The position numbers were made by a program, and so were the translations under genes. A model generated the notes under the pieces. That model saw only the letters and a list, made by a program, of their open reading frames with translations, was not told the origin of the DNA and ran no database searches. A stretch of DNA of 30,307 nucleotides from Lachnospiraceae bacterium UBA7109 (GTDB lineage: Bacteria > Bacillota > Clostridia > Lachnospirales > Lachnospiraceae), in assembly GCA_002492335.1 (NCBI GenBank), contig DKYD01000012.1:1-30307 (forward strand), given 5' to 3'. This document shows, one piece after another, positions 1-8,512 of this stretch. Numbering within the stretch: the stretch's first letter is position 1; each line of letters begins with the position of its first letter.

Positions 1-357
1 GCGATTCTGTGGGCAAGCAGCAAAGAGATCGTAACCGGATACACGGACGGAAGTGAGAAGTTCGGATGGGGAGATAATATCCTGCGTGAACAGATGGCAG
101 TAATGATGTATCGGTATGCGAAGAACTTCAAGAAGTATGATGTATCAGACAGCGCGGACTTTGATAACTTCGCAGATGCAGCATTAGTAGATGATTATGC
201 GAAAGAAGCAATGAAATGGGCGGTTGGAACCGGAATCATAAGCGGAAAGGATCTGGATAAAGACGGAATATCAGAGAGTATTGATCCGCAGGGAAATGCA
301 ACACGAGCAGAGTGTGCAATCATTATTCAGAGATTTTTGGAGAAGTATGAAAAATAA
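1..357 (+). CDS. C-terminal SLH region of a truncated surface protein (5' end outside window)
   Basis: The reading frame is open from base 1 to a TAA at 355-357, so this is the end of a larger gene that begins before the window; the internal ATG at 94 lies inside an SLH repeat and is not a start. The visible 118 residues contain most of SLH repeat 2 (AILWASSKEIVTGYTDG, INREQM-type position occupied by ILREQM) and a complete repeat 3 ending ATRAECAIIIQRF. SLH triplets bind pyruvylated secondary cell-wall polymer, so the missing protein is probably a wall-anchored enzyme like its neighbours. Fifty-four of the first 55 residues match the SLH region of the GH43 protein ending at 15656. Repeat 3 carries a short insertion (LDKDGISES) that the other copies lack. 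The catalytic function cannot be seen. Confidence 0.93.
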   Translation, partial: AILWASSKEIVTGYTDGSEKFGWGDNILREQMAVMMYRYAKNFKKYDVSDSADFDNFADAALVDDYAKEAMKWAVGTGIISGKDLDKDGISESIDPQGNATRAECAIIIQRFLEKYEK

Positions 358-366
358 ATAAATTTT

Positions 367-400
367 ACAGGAGCCGATTCAGTGGTGGATTGGCTCCTGT
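367..400 (+). terminator. Hairpin, probable terminator of the upstream SLH gene
   Basis: ACAGGAGCC (367-375) pairs perfectly with GGCTCCTGT (392-400), and the stem extends inward with wobble pairs to a GTGG loop (382-385). It lies ten bases after the stop codon. The following bases are not T-rich, so termination may be weak or factor-assisted. Confidence 0.55.
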
Positions 401-431
401 ATGAGGATGTAGAGCAACATTTTATGAATGA

Positions 432-460
432 TTGAGATTAAATGAGAGAGTGTACACAAT
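432..460 (+). promoter_or_regulatory. Weak candidate promoter for the GH127 gene
   Basis: TTGAGA (432-437) and CACAAT (455-460) are separated by 17 bases, about 50 bases upstream of the preferred start at 510. The -35 is good and the -10 matches only four of six consensus positions. No better pair was seen in the 357-510 gap. Confidence 0.3.
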
Positions 461-509
461 GATTTTAAGATAAATATGCAGTTGGAATTCGATGAGAAAG
501 GAGAAGGAA

Positions 510-3500
510 ATGAGTATTGTTGAGGTACGGAAATTATTAAGGAGAGGTCTTGCAGGTGTAATGACGGCTTGTCTTATCGTTCCAGCCAGTCTGACGACGA
601 TTTCTGCAAAGGCTGCAGGAACCGGGCTGGAAGATGCAAAAGAATTATCATTGTCCTTTGAAAAAAATGTAAATGACAGTACGGGGAAAAATAATGTTAC
701 GATGCATGGCTCAGCAATGTATACTGTTGGCAAAAAGGGACAGGCGCTTCTTTTGAATGAAAACGGAAGCAAAAATTATCTGAGCCTTGGAAAGAATGTA
801 GTTCTTCAGCCAAATAAAATGACAATCGCATTCTGGATGAAGGCAGACAAGGAGCTTTCCGGCGAGCATATGATTATGTGGAATACCGCAGACGGCAATC
901 ATCTGGGGGATGGTTTCTATCTGACGACAAGTGATGATCTGGCTTTGAAATTATCCGTGGGAAATGACTATGGCGGAGTAACTGCAGCTGGAGACCGCAG
1001 CCAATTCTTCCCGACAGGAGAATGGGTGCATGTGGTTGTTACTTATGACAGTGCTACGAAGACCGGAGCAATCTACCGCAACGGTATGGCATGTGAATTG
1101 TCGCAGAGTAGTTCAAATGTAATGACATTCAATGCTAATGATGAGAAATACATCGGTTTTAACGGACCGACATATGGCGGCTCCTATGCACAGATTGCGT
1201 TAGATGAGTTTGAACTCTATAGTGACGTGGCTTCTGCAGATCAGGCAAAAGCAATATATACTGCTTCCGCAGATGAATTAAGCGCAGACGAGATTATTGC
1301 GGCTGATAAGAACACACTGAATCCATTTAAGAGTTCTGCTACTGTAACAACAGATGTTGTGCTTCCGGTTTCAGGAGCAAATGGAAGTAATATTACATGG
1401 ACAAGCAGTAATGAAGCAGTAGTATCAAAGAATGGTAAAGTAACACGAGGAGATAAAGACCAGCAGGTAACACTGACGGCAACCATTTCTTATAAAGGCA
1501 AGTCTGATACGAAGACGTTCAAGGTAACAGTACCGGCACAGGCAGAGAAACAGTTGTGGGTCAGCTATGATATGACTATCCAGGATGGAAAACTGAAGGA
1601 TAAGTGTGGACGTTATGACGCAGTATTATCTAATATGAGTGCTAAGAACATCGTGACAGACAACAGGGGAAAGAAAGCGCTCCGGTTTGCCGGGGATAAG
1701 TCACAGTATGTAAAGCTCCCGGCGGGAATTCTGGCAGATGGTGCAAAAGAATTTACGGTCAGTATGAGGTTTAATACGTCTCAGAAGGCTTACGCATGGG
1801 TATTCAATCTGGGCACAAAGGATACGAACAATTATGTATTCTTAAACCCGACCCGCGCCGGCGGTGAAACTGCATTTACTATCAAGGAAGGCGGACAGGG
1901 AGAAAAGTCCGTAAATGGCATGTATATAACATCGGGCGCGGACACAGTTGCAACGATGGTATTTTCAGCAGATAATTCTGCAAAGCTGTATATAAACGGA
2001 GAGTTAAAAGGCAGTGTAAAACATGGATATGAGATTGCAAACATTCTTGCAAATGGTGTAACAGATCCTGCTGATGCAATTGGTTATCTTGGTCGGTCAC
2101 TTTATGAATATGATCCGGGATATGAAGGAACAATTTCAAGCTTTGACGTGTATAACTACAGTATGACAGAAAAAGAAGTATGGGAAGATTATTCTGACAA
2201 ATATCTGAATCTGACGGATGAAGAACGTGTAAATGGCGATTTCAGAGCGCTGAAACTGCAAAGCGGCAATGTAGAGACAGATACGCTTGATATGCCGGCA
2301 CAGGGACTGAACGGTTCAAAGATTACCTGGACCAGCAGCAATCCGGACGTAATCAGCACAGACGGTAAGGTGACACGTCCCGGCAAGGGCGAGGCAGACG
2401 GGAAGGTAACACTGAAAGCAACTGTTTCCAGCGGAAAAGTAAGCAAGAGCAAGACGTATGAGATGTATGTTCTGGCTGTTCCGGATACAACAGATATTCA
2501 TGATTTTGTGCTGGGTGAGTCAGATGTAACGGATGCATATTATGACAATGCATCCCAGAAAGATATTGATTTCCTGAAGGCGTTCGATGCAGACCGGTTG
2601 CTCTCCAGATACCGGGATACAGCAGGGCTTTCAAACCAGGGTAAATCAGCTTACACAGGATGGGAGGGTACTCTCATAGCCGGACATACGTTAGGCCATT
2701 ATCTGACAGCATGTGCACAGGCTTATGTAACGGCAGACAAAGCAGAAGACAGAGCATGGATGAAACAGCGTACAGATTATTTGATTGATGAGCTGAAAAA
2801 ATGTCAGGATGCTGTTGGAACGGGATTTATTTTTGGCGCGGCCTTTGCTGGCAGCAATACATCAAAAAATATTTATGATCAGTTTGACAGAATTGAAAAC
2901 GGAACAACGACGGATACCTGGGTACCGTGGTACAACCTTCACAAACTGATGGCAGGACTGGTAGATGTATATAAGTATACGGGATATGAACCGGCAAAAA
3001 CTGTTGCAAGCGGCCTGGGCGACTGGATTTATAACCGTGTCAGCACATGGGATGCAGCAACACAGAGGAGAGTGCTTAATGTAGAATACGGCGGTATGAA
3101 TGACTGTCTGTATGAATTATATAAGATTACCGGAAAAGAAGATCACGCAAAAGCAGCGCATATGTTTGATGAAGACTGGTTGTTTGAGGACGTTCTGACC
3201 GGAGATCCAAGTGTAATCAGCAACAAACATGCGAATACAACTATTCCGAAATTTGTCGGAGCGCTGAATCGCTACCGCACGATGCAGGGCAAGACCATTG
3301 ACGGACAGAAAGTAAATGCAGATAAGTATCTGGAATATTGTGAAGCATTCTGGGATATGGTAGTGAACCATCACAGCTATATCACGGGCGGAAACAGCCA
3401 GTGGGAGCACTTCCGCGGCGCGGATGCACTGGATGTATCCAGAACACAGTGTAACTGTGAGACATGTAATACATATAATATGCTGAAGCTCAGCCGTGAA

Positions 3501-5813
3501 TTATATAAGATTACAGGTAACAGAAAATATACGGACTATTATGAGAACACATTTATTAATGCAATTATGTCCTCTATCGACCCGGTGACCGGAGGAACGA
3601 CATACTTCCAGCCGATGGCGACCGGATACTTCAAAGTATTTGGAGACAAAGATCCGGATAAGAACACCTTCTGGTGCTGTACCGGAAGTGGTATGGAGAA
3701 CTTTACCAAATTAGGTGACAGTATTTATTATTACAAAGACAATAAAGTGATTGTAAACCAGTACGTAAGTTCAGTTCTGACCTGGAATGATAAGAATATT
3801 AAGCTGACACAGAAAGCATCTATGCCAGAGAAAGATACGGCAGAACTGACAGTCAGTCTGTTAAATGGCGCAAGTTCAGCAAACGTTGAGCTGTCACTTC
3901 GTATTCCGGACTGGATAGCAGGAGATCCGGTAATAAAAGTAAACGGAACGAAACAGGACTGCGTTATTTCCGGTGGATATACAGTTATAAAACGTCAGTG
4001 GAAGAATAATGATAAAGTTGAAATTACGCTTCCGATGGATGTACAGGCTTATGGACTTAAAGATGATTCGACTGTTTATGGATTTAAATATGGTCCGGTT
4101 GTACTTAGTGCTGAGCTTGGTACTGACGAACGTATGAGTGAGAGATCTTACTGTGGATGGGGTGTTGCACTGCCGAAGAACAAACGTATCGGTTCAGAGA
4201 GCGCTGAGCCAAAAGACGGTGTAAGAGAGGTTCTTGGTTCTGAGACGATTCAGATTGAAGACAAGACAGTGAGTGAGTACATTGGAAATATCAATGATTA
4301 CATGATTCGTAAAGACAAAGCGGACGGTTCACTGGCATTCAAATTAACCGGAACAGATCAGGAACTGACATTTAGTACACATTTCAAGCAGAATACACAA
4401 AGATATGGTATCTACTGGTACTTCTCAGGAAATGAAGACAAAGAAGAAGGTTCGGAAAAGATTCTTGCCAAGAAAGAAGAAGGAAGAGATGCACGCATTA
4501 AAGGTGATGTAGTAAAACCAGGATATCCGCAGTATGAGACAGACAGCCTTCATAACTTGCAGGAGCAGAACAGTATCGGCGGCGCAGATGCAGAACTGAA
4601 TGGCGCAACCAGTCGTTATGTGAATGGAGAAGGATACTTTGCATATCGGATGGCAGTTGAAAAGGGAGAAAAGAATTATATTCTCTGCAAACTGACTAAG
4701 AAGGATAACGGAAAGACACTGAAGGTTTCTGTAGATGGACAGGTAATATGTGAGGAAGTACTGAGTGAGACCAGAGACAGTGATATCTATGAAAAGAAGA
4801 TTGAAATTCCGGCAGAATTGATTGAAAAAGCAGTTTCTACTAAGATTACAGAAAATGGGCAGGAGAATACATACGATACGGTTAACGTGAAAGTGGAGGG
4901 GGCTGCAGGAAGTCAGTCCGCAAGACTGGTATCAGAACTGTATATTGTAACTGATTATGGCCATGATGCTTCTTTAAAAGCACTGGAAGCAACACCCGGA
5001 ACTGTAAAAGCAGATGCGGAGGGTTATGTAATTAGCGTTCCCAAAGATACGACTGTGGTAGAATTAAAGGCGCAGCTTGCAGATCAGTATGGACTGCTGT
5101 ATGTGGATGACGTATTGGTAGATGATACAAAAGCACAGGAAGTTACACTGACAGGTGATAAGACAGAACTGATGCTCAAAGTTTATGCAGAAGACCACGA
5201 GACAGTAAAAGAATATAAAGTTACGATTCAGAAGACGGATTCGGCAGATAAAAAACTTCCATATGTAGATGTTGCTGAGGATGACTGGTTCTATGATGGT
5301 GTATATTTCAATTATTTTGCAGAGATAATGACAGGAAAAGATGAAACGCATTTTGCACCGCTTGAAAATCTGGCGAGAGCACAGTTTGCAGTGATTGTCC
5401 ACCGCATACAGGATAAGCCGAAGGTAGAATATCAGCCGGCCTTCCCGGATGTGGAAGATGGTATCTGGTATACAGATGCAATTTTGTGGGCGGCAAGCGC
5501 AGGGGTTGTAACTGGATATACCGATACTCACTTATTCGGACCAGCCGATGATATTAACCGTGAGCAGATGGCAGTGATGATGTATCGGTATGCAGACTAC
5601 CTGAAGTATGATATCAGCAAAAAAGCCCCGTTTGATAAGTTTGAGGATGCCGGAAGTGTCAACGAATTTGCACAGGAAGCAATGAAATGGGCAGTTGGAA
5701 CCGGAATTATTACCGGTAAGTATGAAGGAACAAAGATTGACCCACAGGGCAAAGCATTACGAGGTGAATGTGCGATCATTATTCAGAGATTCATGAAAAC
5801 CTATAAGAAATAA
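510..5813 (+). CDS. Secreted SLH-anchored GH127 (beta-L-arabinofuranosidase family) with LamG modules
   Basis: Start 510 is preferred over the in-frame ATG at 492 because AAAGGAG (497-503) sits six bases before it; this gives 1767 residues. Order: signal peptide (1-35, cleavage near SAKAAG), LamG-like (about 41-242), atrophied bacterial Ig-like (257-343), second LamG-like (348-554), second Ig-like (568-656), GH127 catalytic region (about 662-1204), GH127-associated beta-sandwich domains (to about 1484), cadherin-like domain (1486-1577), three SLH repeats (1583-1767). GH127 enzymes remove beta-L-arabinofuranose using a zinc-bound cysteine nucleophile. By analogy with HypBA1, the metal/active-site residues are Glu984 and Cys986 (CNCETC) and Cys1056-Cys1057 (FWCCTGSG), with Glu966 (WEHF) as candidate acid/base. 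Single-domain GH127 enzymes are about 650 residues, so this form is exceptionally large. Family assignment is strong; the exact substrate is inferred. Confidence 0.93.
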   Translation: MSIVEVRKLLRRGLAGVMTACLIVPASLTTISAKAAGTGLEDAKELSLSFEKNVNDSTGKNNVTMHGSAMYTVGKKGQALLLNENGSKNYLSLGKNVVLQPNKMTIAFWMKADKELSGEHMIMWNTADGNHLGDGFYLTTSDDLALKLSVGNDYGGVTAAGDRSQFFPTGEWVHVVVTYDSATKTGAIYRNGMACELSQSSSNVMTFNANDEKYIGFNGPTYGGSYAQIALDEFELYSDVASADQAKAIYTASADELSADEIIAADKNTLNPFKSSATVTTDVVLPVSGANGSNITWTSSNEAVVSKNGKVTRGDKDQQVTLTATISYKGKSDTKTFKVTVPAQAEKQLWVSYDMTIQDGKLKDKCGRYDAVLSNMSAKNIVTDNRGKKALRFAGDKSQYVKLPAGILADGAKEFTVSMRFNTSQKAYAWVFNLGTKDTNNYVFLNPTRAGGETAFTIKEGGQGEKSVNGMYITSGADTVATMVFSADNSAKLYINGELKGSVKHGYEIANILANGVTDPADAIGYLGRSLYEYDPGYEGTISSFDVYNYSMTEKEVWEDYSDKYLNLTDEERVNGDFRALKLQSGNVETDTLDMPAQGLNGSKITWTSSNPDVISTDGKVTRPGKGEADGKVTLKATVSSGKVSKSKTYEMYVLAVPDTTDIHDFVLGESDVTDAYYDNASQKDIDFLKAFDADRLLSRYRDTAGLSNQGKSAYTGWEGTLIAGHTLGHYLTACAQAYVTADKAEDRAWMKQRTDYLIDELKKCQDAVGTGFIFGAAFAGSNTSKNIYDQFDRIENGTTTDTWVPWYNLHKLMAGLVDVYKYTGYEPAKTVASGLGDWIYNRVSTWDAATQRRVLNVEYGGMNDCLYELYKITGKEDHAKAAHMFDEDWLFEDVLTGDPSVISNKHANTTIPKFVGALNRYRTMQGKTIDGQKVNADKYLEYCEAFWDMVVNHHSYITGGNSQWEHFRGADALDVSRTQCNCETCNTYNMLKLSRELYKITGNRKYTDYYENTFINAIMSSIDPVTGGTTYFQPMATGYFKVFGDKDPDKNTFWCCTGSGMENFTKLGDSIYYYKDNKVIVNQYVSSVLTWNDKNIKLTQKASMPEKDTAELTVSLLNGASSANVELSLRIPDWIAGDPVIKVNGTKQDCVISGGYTVIKRQWKNNDKVEITLPMDVQAYGLKDDSTVYGFKYGPVVLSAELGTDERMSERSYCGWGVALPKNKRIGSESAEPKDGVREVLGSETIQIEDKTVSEYIGNINDYMIRKDKADGSLAFKLTGTDQELTFSTHFKQNTQRYGIYWYFSGNEDKEEGSEKILAKKEEGRDARIKGDVVKPGYPQYETDSLHNLQEQNSIGGADAELNGATSRYVNGEGYFAYRMAVEKGEKNYILCKLTKKDNGKTLKVSVDGQVICEEVLSETRDSDIYEKKIEIPAELIEKAVSTKITENGQENTYDTVNVKVEGAAGSQSARLVSELYIVTDYGHDASLKALEATPGTVKADAEGYVISVPKDTTVVELKAQLADQYGLLYVDDVLVDDTKAQEVTLTGDKTELMLKVYAEDHETVKEYKVTIQKTDSADKKLPYVDVAEDDWFYDGVYFNYFAEIMTGKDETHFAPLENLARAQFAVIVHRIQDKPKVEYQPAFPDVEDGIWYTDAILWAASAGVVTGYTDTHLFGPADDINREQMAVMMYRYADYLKYDISKKAPFDKFEDAGSVNEFAQEAMKWAVGTGIITGKYEGTKIDPQGKALRGECAIIIQRFMKTYKK

Positions 5814-5826
5814 AATACTGTTTCAA

Positions 5827-5874
5827 AAAATAGCAGCAGACACGGAACAGGTAGTATGTGTCTGTTGCTATTTT
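5827..5874 (+). terminator. Strong intrinsic terminator after the GH127 gene
   Basis: The arms 5827-5843 and 5858-5874 form a 17-bp stem (AAAATAGCAGCAGACAC with GTGTCTGTTGCTATTTT, one G-T wobble) around a 14-base loop. The stem ends in TTTT and is followed by TTGCTTGTTT. It starts 14 bases after the stop codon. Confidence 0.9.
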
Positions 5875-5876
5875 GC

Positions 5877-5905
5877 TTGTTTAAATGAGATCATTTGTGT
5901 ATAAT
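5877..5905 (+). promoter_or_regulatory. Promoter for the first sensor cassette
   Basis: TTGTTT (5877-5882) and a perfect TATAAT (5900-5905) are separated by 17 bases, directly after the terminator and about 60 bases upstream of the kinase start. The flank ATTTGTGTATAAT resembles the -10 regions of the GH43 promoters at 10227 and 27063. Confidence 0.7.
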
Positions 5906-5963
5906 GAAGAAAATAAGAGGAAATACAAAGAAAATTTTGGCATTTTTGTAGTACAGGTGTGAC

Positions 5964-7724
5964 ATGTGTTTGGATAATTTTAAAATCAGAACGAAGTTAA
6001 TTATTATTTATATTATATGCGTTCTTCTGCCTATGGTCGTGACAGATTTTCTTTTTGTGCAGATGGTTACACAGAATGTAAATAAAGAAGAATGCCGCAA
6101 TATGGAAAATGTAGTGGAGCGGGTGTCTAATGAATTGACTGTAAAGATAAATAATGTGGCGGCAATTTCCGATTATCTTTATATGAATGAGCGGTTGAAT
6201 GAGTTTATTGAGCACACGTATTCTTCTCCGATAGAATATTATGAAGCTTTTGAACGATTTATAGAAGACAGTGTGATTCGTTATTACTATACAACGGAGT
6301 CTGTTTATAATATACAGATCTGTACAGATAATCCGGGAATTATCAGTGGAGCTTATTTTTGCAGCCGGGATGAAGTAATGGATTCTGTATGGTATCAGAA
6401 ATATTTGCAAAACGAAGAACGGATATTTGTTTTTGCATACTATGAGGAAAACAATGCATATGAGCAGGCAGCCAACCGGATAAGACATATTTCCCTGATT
6501 CGTAAGATGGATAATTTTGGCGGCGATGCGGTGATGAAGATTGATTTTGATTATGAAACATTTGCGGAAATTATGGATTATGAAATGATGGATGTGGATG
6601 TCTATGTATCTGATGGACAAAAGATTATTCTGCAGTCAGGTTTGGAAAAGGATGGAAGAGGAAAGTATCTGCCATTGAGGGATGTGAAGAAAAAGGAACT
6701 GGTCGTTTCAGAAAATGTGGAAGTTGTGGGGGATATGTGGGAGGTGACTCTTACAAAAGATAAATATGGCGCTTGGAGGGCGCTGGAGGGTCGGACAGAT
6801 ACATTTGCGATATTAATTTTGATTAACCTGATTTTACCAAGTGTGCTGATTGTCATGGTTAATAGATCTTTTAAAAAACGTATCATGTTGACAGAAGAAT
6901 ATATAAATAAAGCAAAGCAGGAGCAGTTTGAAGTAATTCCGGGCAGTCACGGAGGGGATGAAATCGGAAATCTGATTCAAAGCTTTAATCTGATGGTTTT
7001 GAAGATCAAGGAATTGATAGAGGTCGTTTACAAAAAAGATGCAGAACAAAAAGATATGATGATTGCCCGTAACCGGGCGGAGATTGAAGGACTGAAAAGA
7101 CAGATTAACCCGCATTTTATGTATAATACATTGGAAAGTATCCGTATGCACAGCCTTGTCAAGGGGGAGCGGGAGACGGCGGAACTAATGGGGCGTTTTT
7201 CGTTTCTTTTAAGACAGGTGACGCACTGGCCGGAAGATTTTGTAGAGGTAGAAGTGGAAGCTTCTGCCGTAGAATTTTATTTGGGAATCCAGAAAAGCAG
7301 ATTTGGAAAACGGCTGGAATATACCGTTTATACGCAGGAAGAGACAAAAAAACTTAAAATTCCGAAATTTTCGATTCTGACATTTGTGGAAAATTCCTGT
7401 ATTCACGGGATTGAACCGTTGATTGAGGGAGGAAGCATTAATGTAAATGTTACATCTGACGAGGCTTATATTTATGTGGAAATCATCGACAGCGGCAAGG
7501 GAATGGAAGAAGCAGAGCTTGAACAGCTGAGACATAGAATTGAGTATGCAATGCTGGAAGAGCTGGAAAGTTCAGAGAGCATCGGGATTTTAAATACGGT
7601 GATTCGCCTGAAGATGTATTTTAACGACAAGGTTGAATTTGAGGTTGACAGCAGACGGGATCAGGGAACCGAGCTTTTTATAAAATTACCGCGGACAGAA
7701 GGAGTGGAAAAAGAGAAATGTTAA
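5964..7724 (+). CDS. YesM-type membrane sensor histidine kinase (cassette 1)
   Basis: This 586-residue protein has a first membrane segment (about 9-32), an extracellular Cache-like sensory region (about 33-275), a second membrane segment (about 280-300), a HAMP linker, a His_kinase domain and a HATPase domain. The phosphoacceptor is His384 in QINPHFMYNTLESIR, and the N box is Asn477 in FVENSCIHG; a G1-like DSGKGME follows. This is the YesM/LytS class, which usually senses sugars or a sugar-binding protein outside the cell and phosphorylates an AraC-type partner. The start is ATG with AGGTG just upstream. The last codons overlap the next gene by seven bases, so the pair is translationally coupled. 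By eye it is more AT-rich than its paralogue at 18934. The ligand is unknown; arabinoxylan products are inferred from context. Confidence 0.93.
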   Translation: MCLDNFKIRTKLIIIYIICVLLPMVVTDFLFVQMVTQNVNKEECRNMENVVERVSNELTVKINNVAAISDYLYMNERLNEFIEHTYSSPIEYYEAFERFIEDSVIRYYYTTESVYNIQICTDNPGIISGAYFCSRDEVMDSVWYQKYLQNEERIFVFAYYEENNAYEQAANRIRHISLIRKMDNFGGDAVMKIDFDYETFAEIMDYEMMDVDVYVSDGQKIILQSGLEKDGRGKYLPLRDVKKKELVVSENVEVVGDMWEVTLTKDKYGAWRALEGRTDTFAILILINLILPSVLIVMVNRSFKKRIMLTEEYINKAKQEQFEVIPGSHGGDEIGNLIQSFNLMVLKIKELIEVVYKKDAEQKDMMIARNRAEIEGLKRQINPHFMYNTLESIRMHSLVKGERETAELMGRFSFLLRQVTHWPEDFVEVEVEASAVEFYLGIQKSRFGKRLEYTVYTQEETKKLKIPKFSILTFVENSCIHGIEPLIEGGSINVNVTSDEAYIYVEIIDSGKGMEEAELEQLRHRIEYAMLEELESSESIGILNTVIRLKMYFNDKVEFEVDSRRDQGTELFIKLPRTEGVEKEKC

Positions 7725-8512
7725 AGGTAATGTTGGTCGACGATGAGCCATTTATCCGCCAGGGAATACGGATAATTATTAACTGGGAAGAATATGGATA
7801 TGAGATTGTTGCCGAGGCAGAGAATGGATTTGAAGCATTGAAGATACTGGAAAGGGAAAAGGTCGATCTTGTTTTTGCAGACCTTAAGATGCCGGGAATG
7901 TCGGGACTTGAATTGATAGAAAGTTCGAGAAATTTGTATGGAAACCAGATTCAGTTTATCATATTAACCGGATATGCAGACTTTTATTATGCAAAAGAAG
8001 CTATTCGCTTATCTGTGAGAGATTATCTTCTCAAACCGATACAGGAACAGGAATTGATCCGGATCCTGAAAGCATTGAACAAAGAGTATAAACAGAAAGA
8101 GACGGGCGCGAATGAGTTCGTTCCTTATAAAGAAAGCAGAGAACCGAGTGTCCGGTCAGAGATGGACGGCAGGGAAAGCAGCAGGGTTCTTGAACAGGTA
8201 GAAGAATATGTTCAGGAAAATTATGATAAAAACTTAAGCTTAAGGTCTATAGGTGAGATTTTTTATATGAACAATGTATATCTGGGACGAATTTTCAAAA
8301 AGAAATATGGAGTTTTGTTCCGGGATTATCTAAATGGTATTAGAATGGACAAGGCAATGGAACTTTTGTTAAATACAGATGAAAAAGTATATAAGATTGC
8401 ACAAAAGGTAGGTTTTAGCAGCGTGGATTATTTTATTAATCGTTTTATACAGGAGAAAGGAATCACACCACGCCGTTGGCGTATGGAGCAGATGAAAGGG
8501 CAGGGAAAATGA
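7718..8512 (+). CDS. AraC-family response regulator, short YesN-like (cassette 1)
   Basis: The 264-residue protein has an N-terminal receiver domain (1-120) with the acidic pair Asp8-Asp9, phosphoacceptor Asp55 (FADLKMPGMSG) and the conserved lysine in DYLLKP. A C-terminal AraC double helix-turn-helix (about 164-260) contains the SLRSIGEIFYMNNVYLGRIF and KIAQKVGFSSVDYFINRF segments. It lacks the long central region found in full YesN proteins and in the regulator at 17480. It overlaps the kinase gene by seven bases and the following lipoprotein gene by four (ATGA). It probably activates nearby enzyme genes when phosphorylated; the GH43 promoters at 10204 and 27041 are the obvious candidates, but that is inference. 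Confidence 0.94.
   Translation: MLKVMLVDDEPFIRQGIRIIINWEEYGYEIVAEAENGFEALKILEREKVDLVFADLKMPGMSGLELIESSRNLYGNQIQFIILTGYADFYYAKEAIRLSVRDYLLKPIQEQELIRILKALNKEYKQKETGANEFVPYKESREPSVRSEMDGRESSRVLEQVEEYVQENYDKNLSLRSIGEIFYMNNVYLGRIFKKKYGVLFRDYLNGIRMDKAMELLLNTDEKVYKIAQKVGFSSVDYFINRFIQEKGITPRRWRMEQMKGQGK

Noticed and set aside
5997..6620. Minus-strand open frame (207 codons) opposite the first kinase sensor region
   Set aside because: It mirrors AT-rich coding sequence of a clear kinase, and the product is an Ile/His-rich low-complexity shadow.
8476..8508. N-terminal extension of the first lipoprotein from TTG 8476
   Set aside because: The ATG at 8509 overlaps the regulator stop as ATGA and begins a standard lipoprotein signal peptide.
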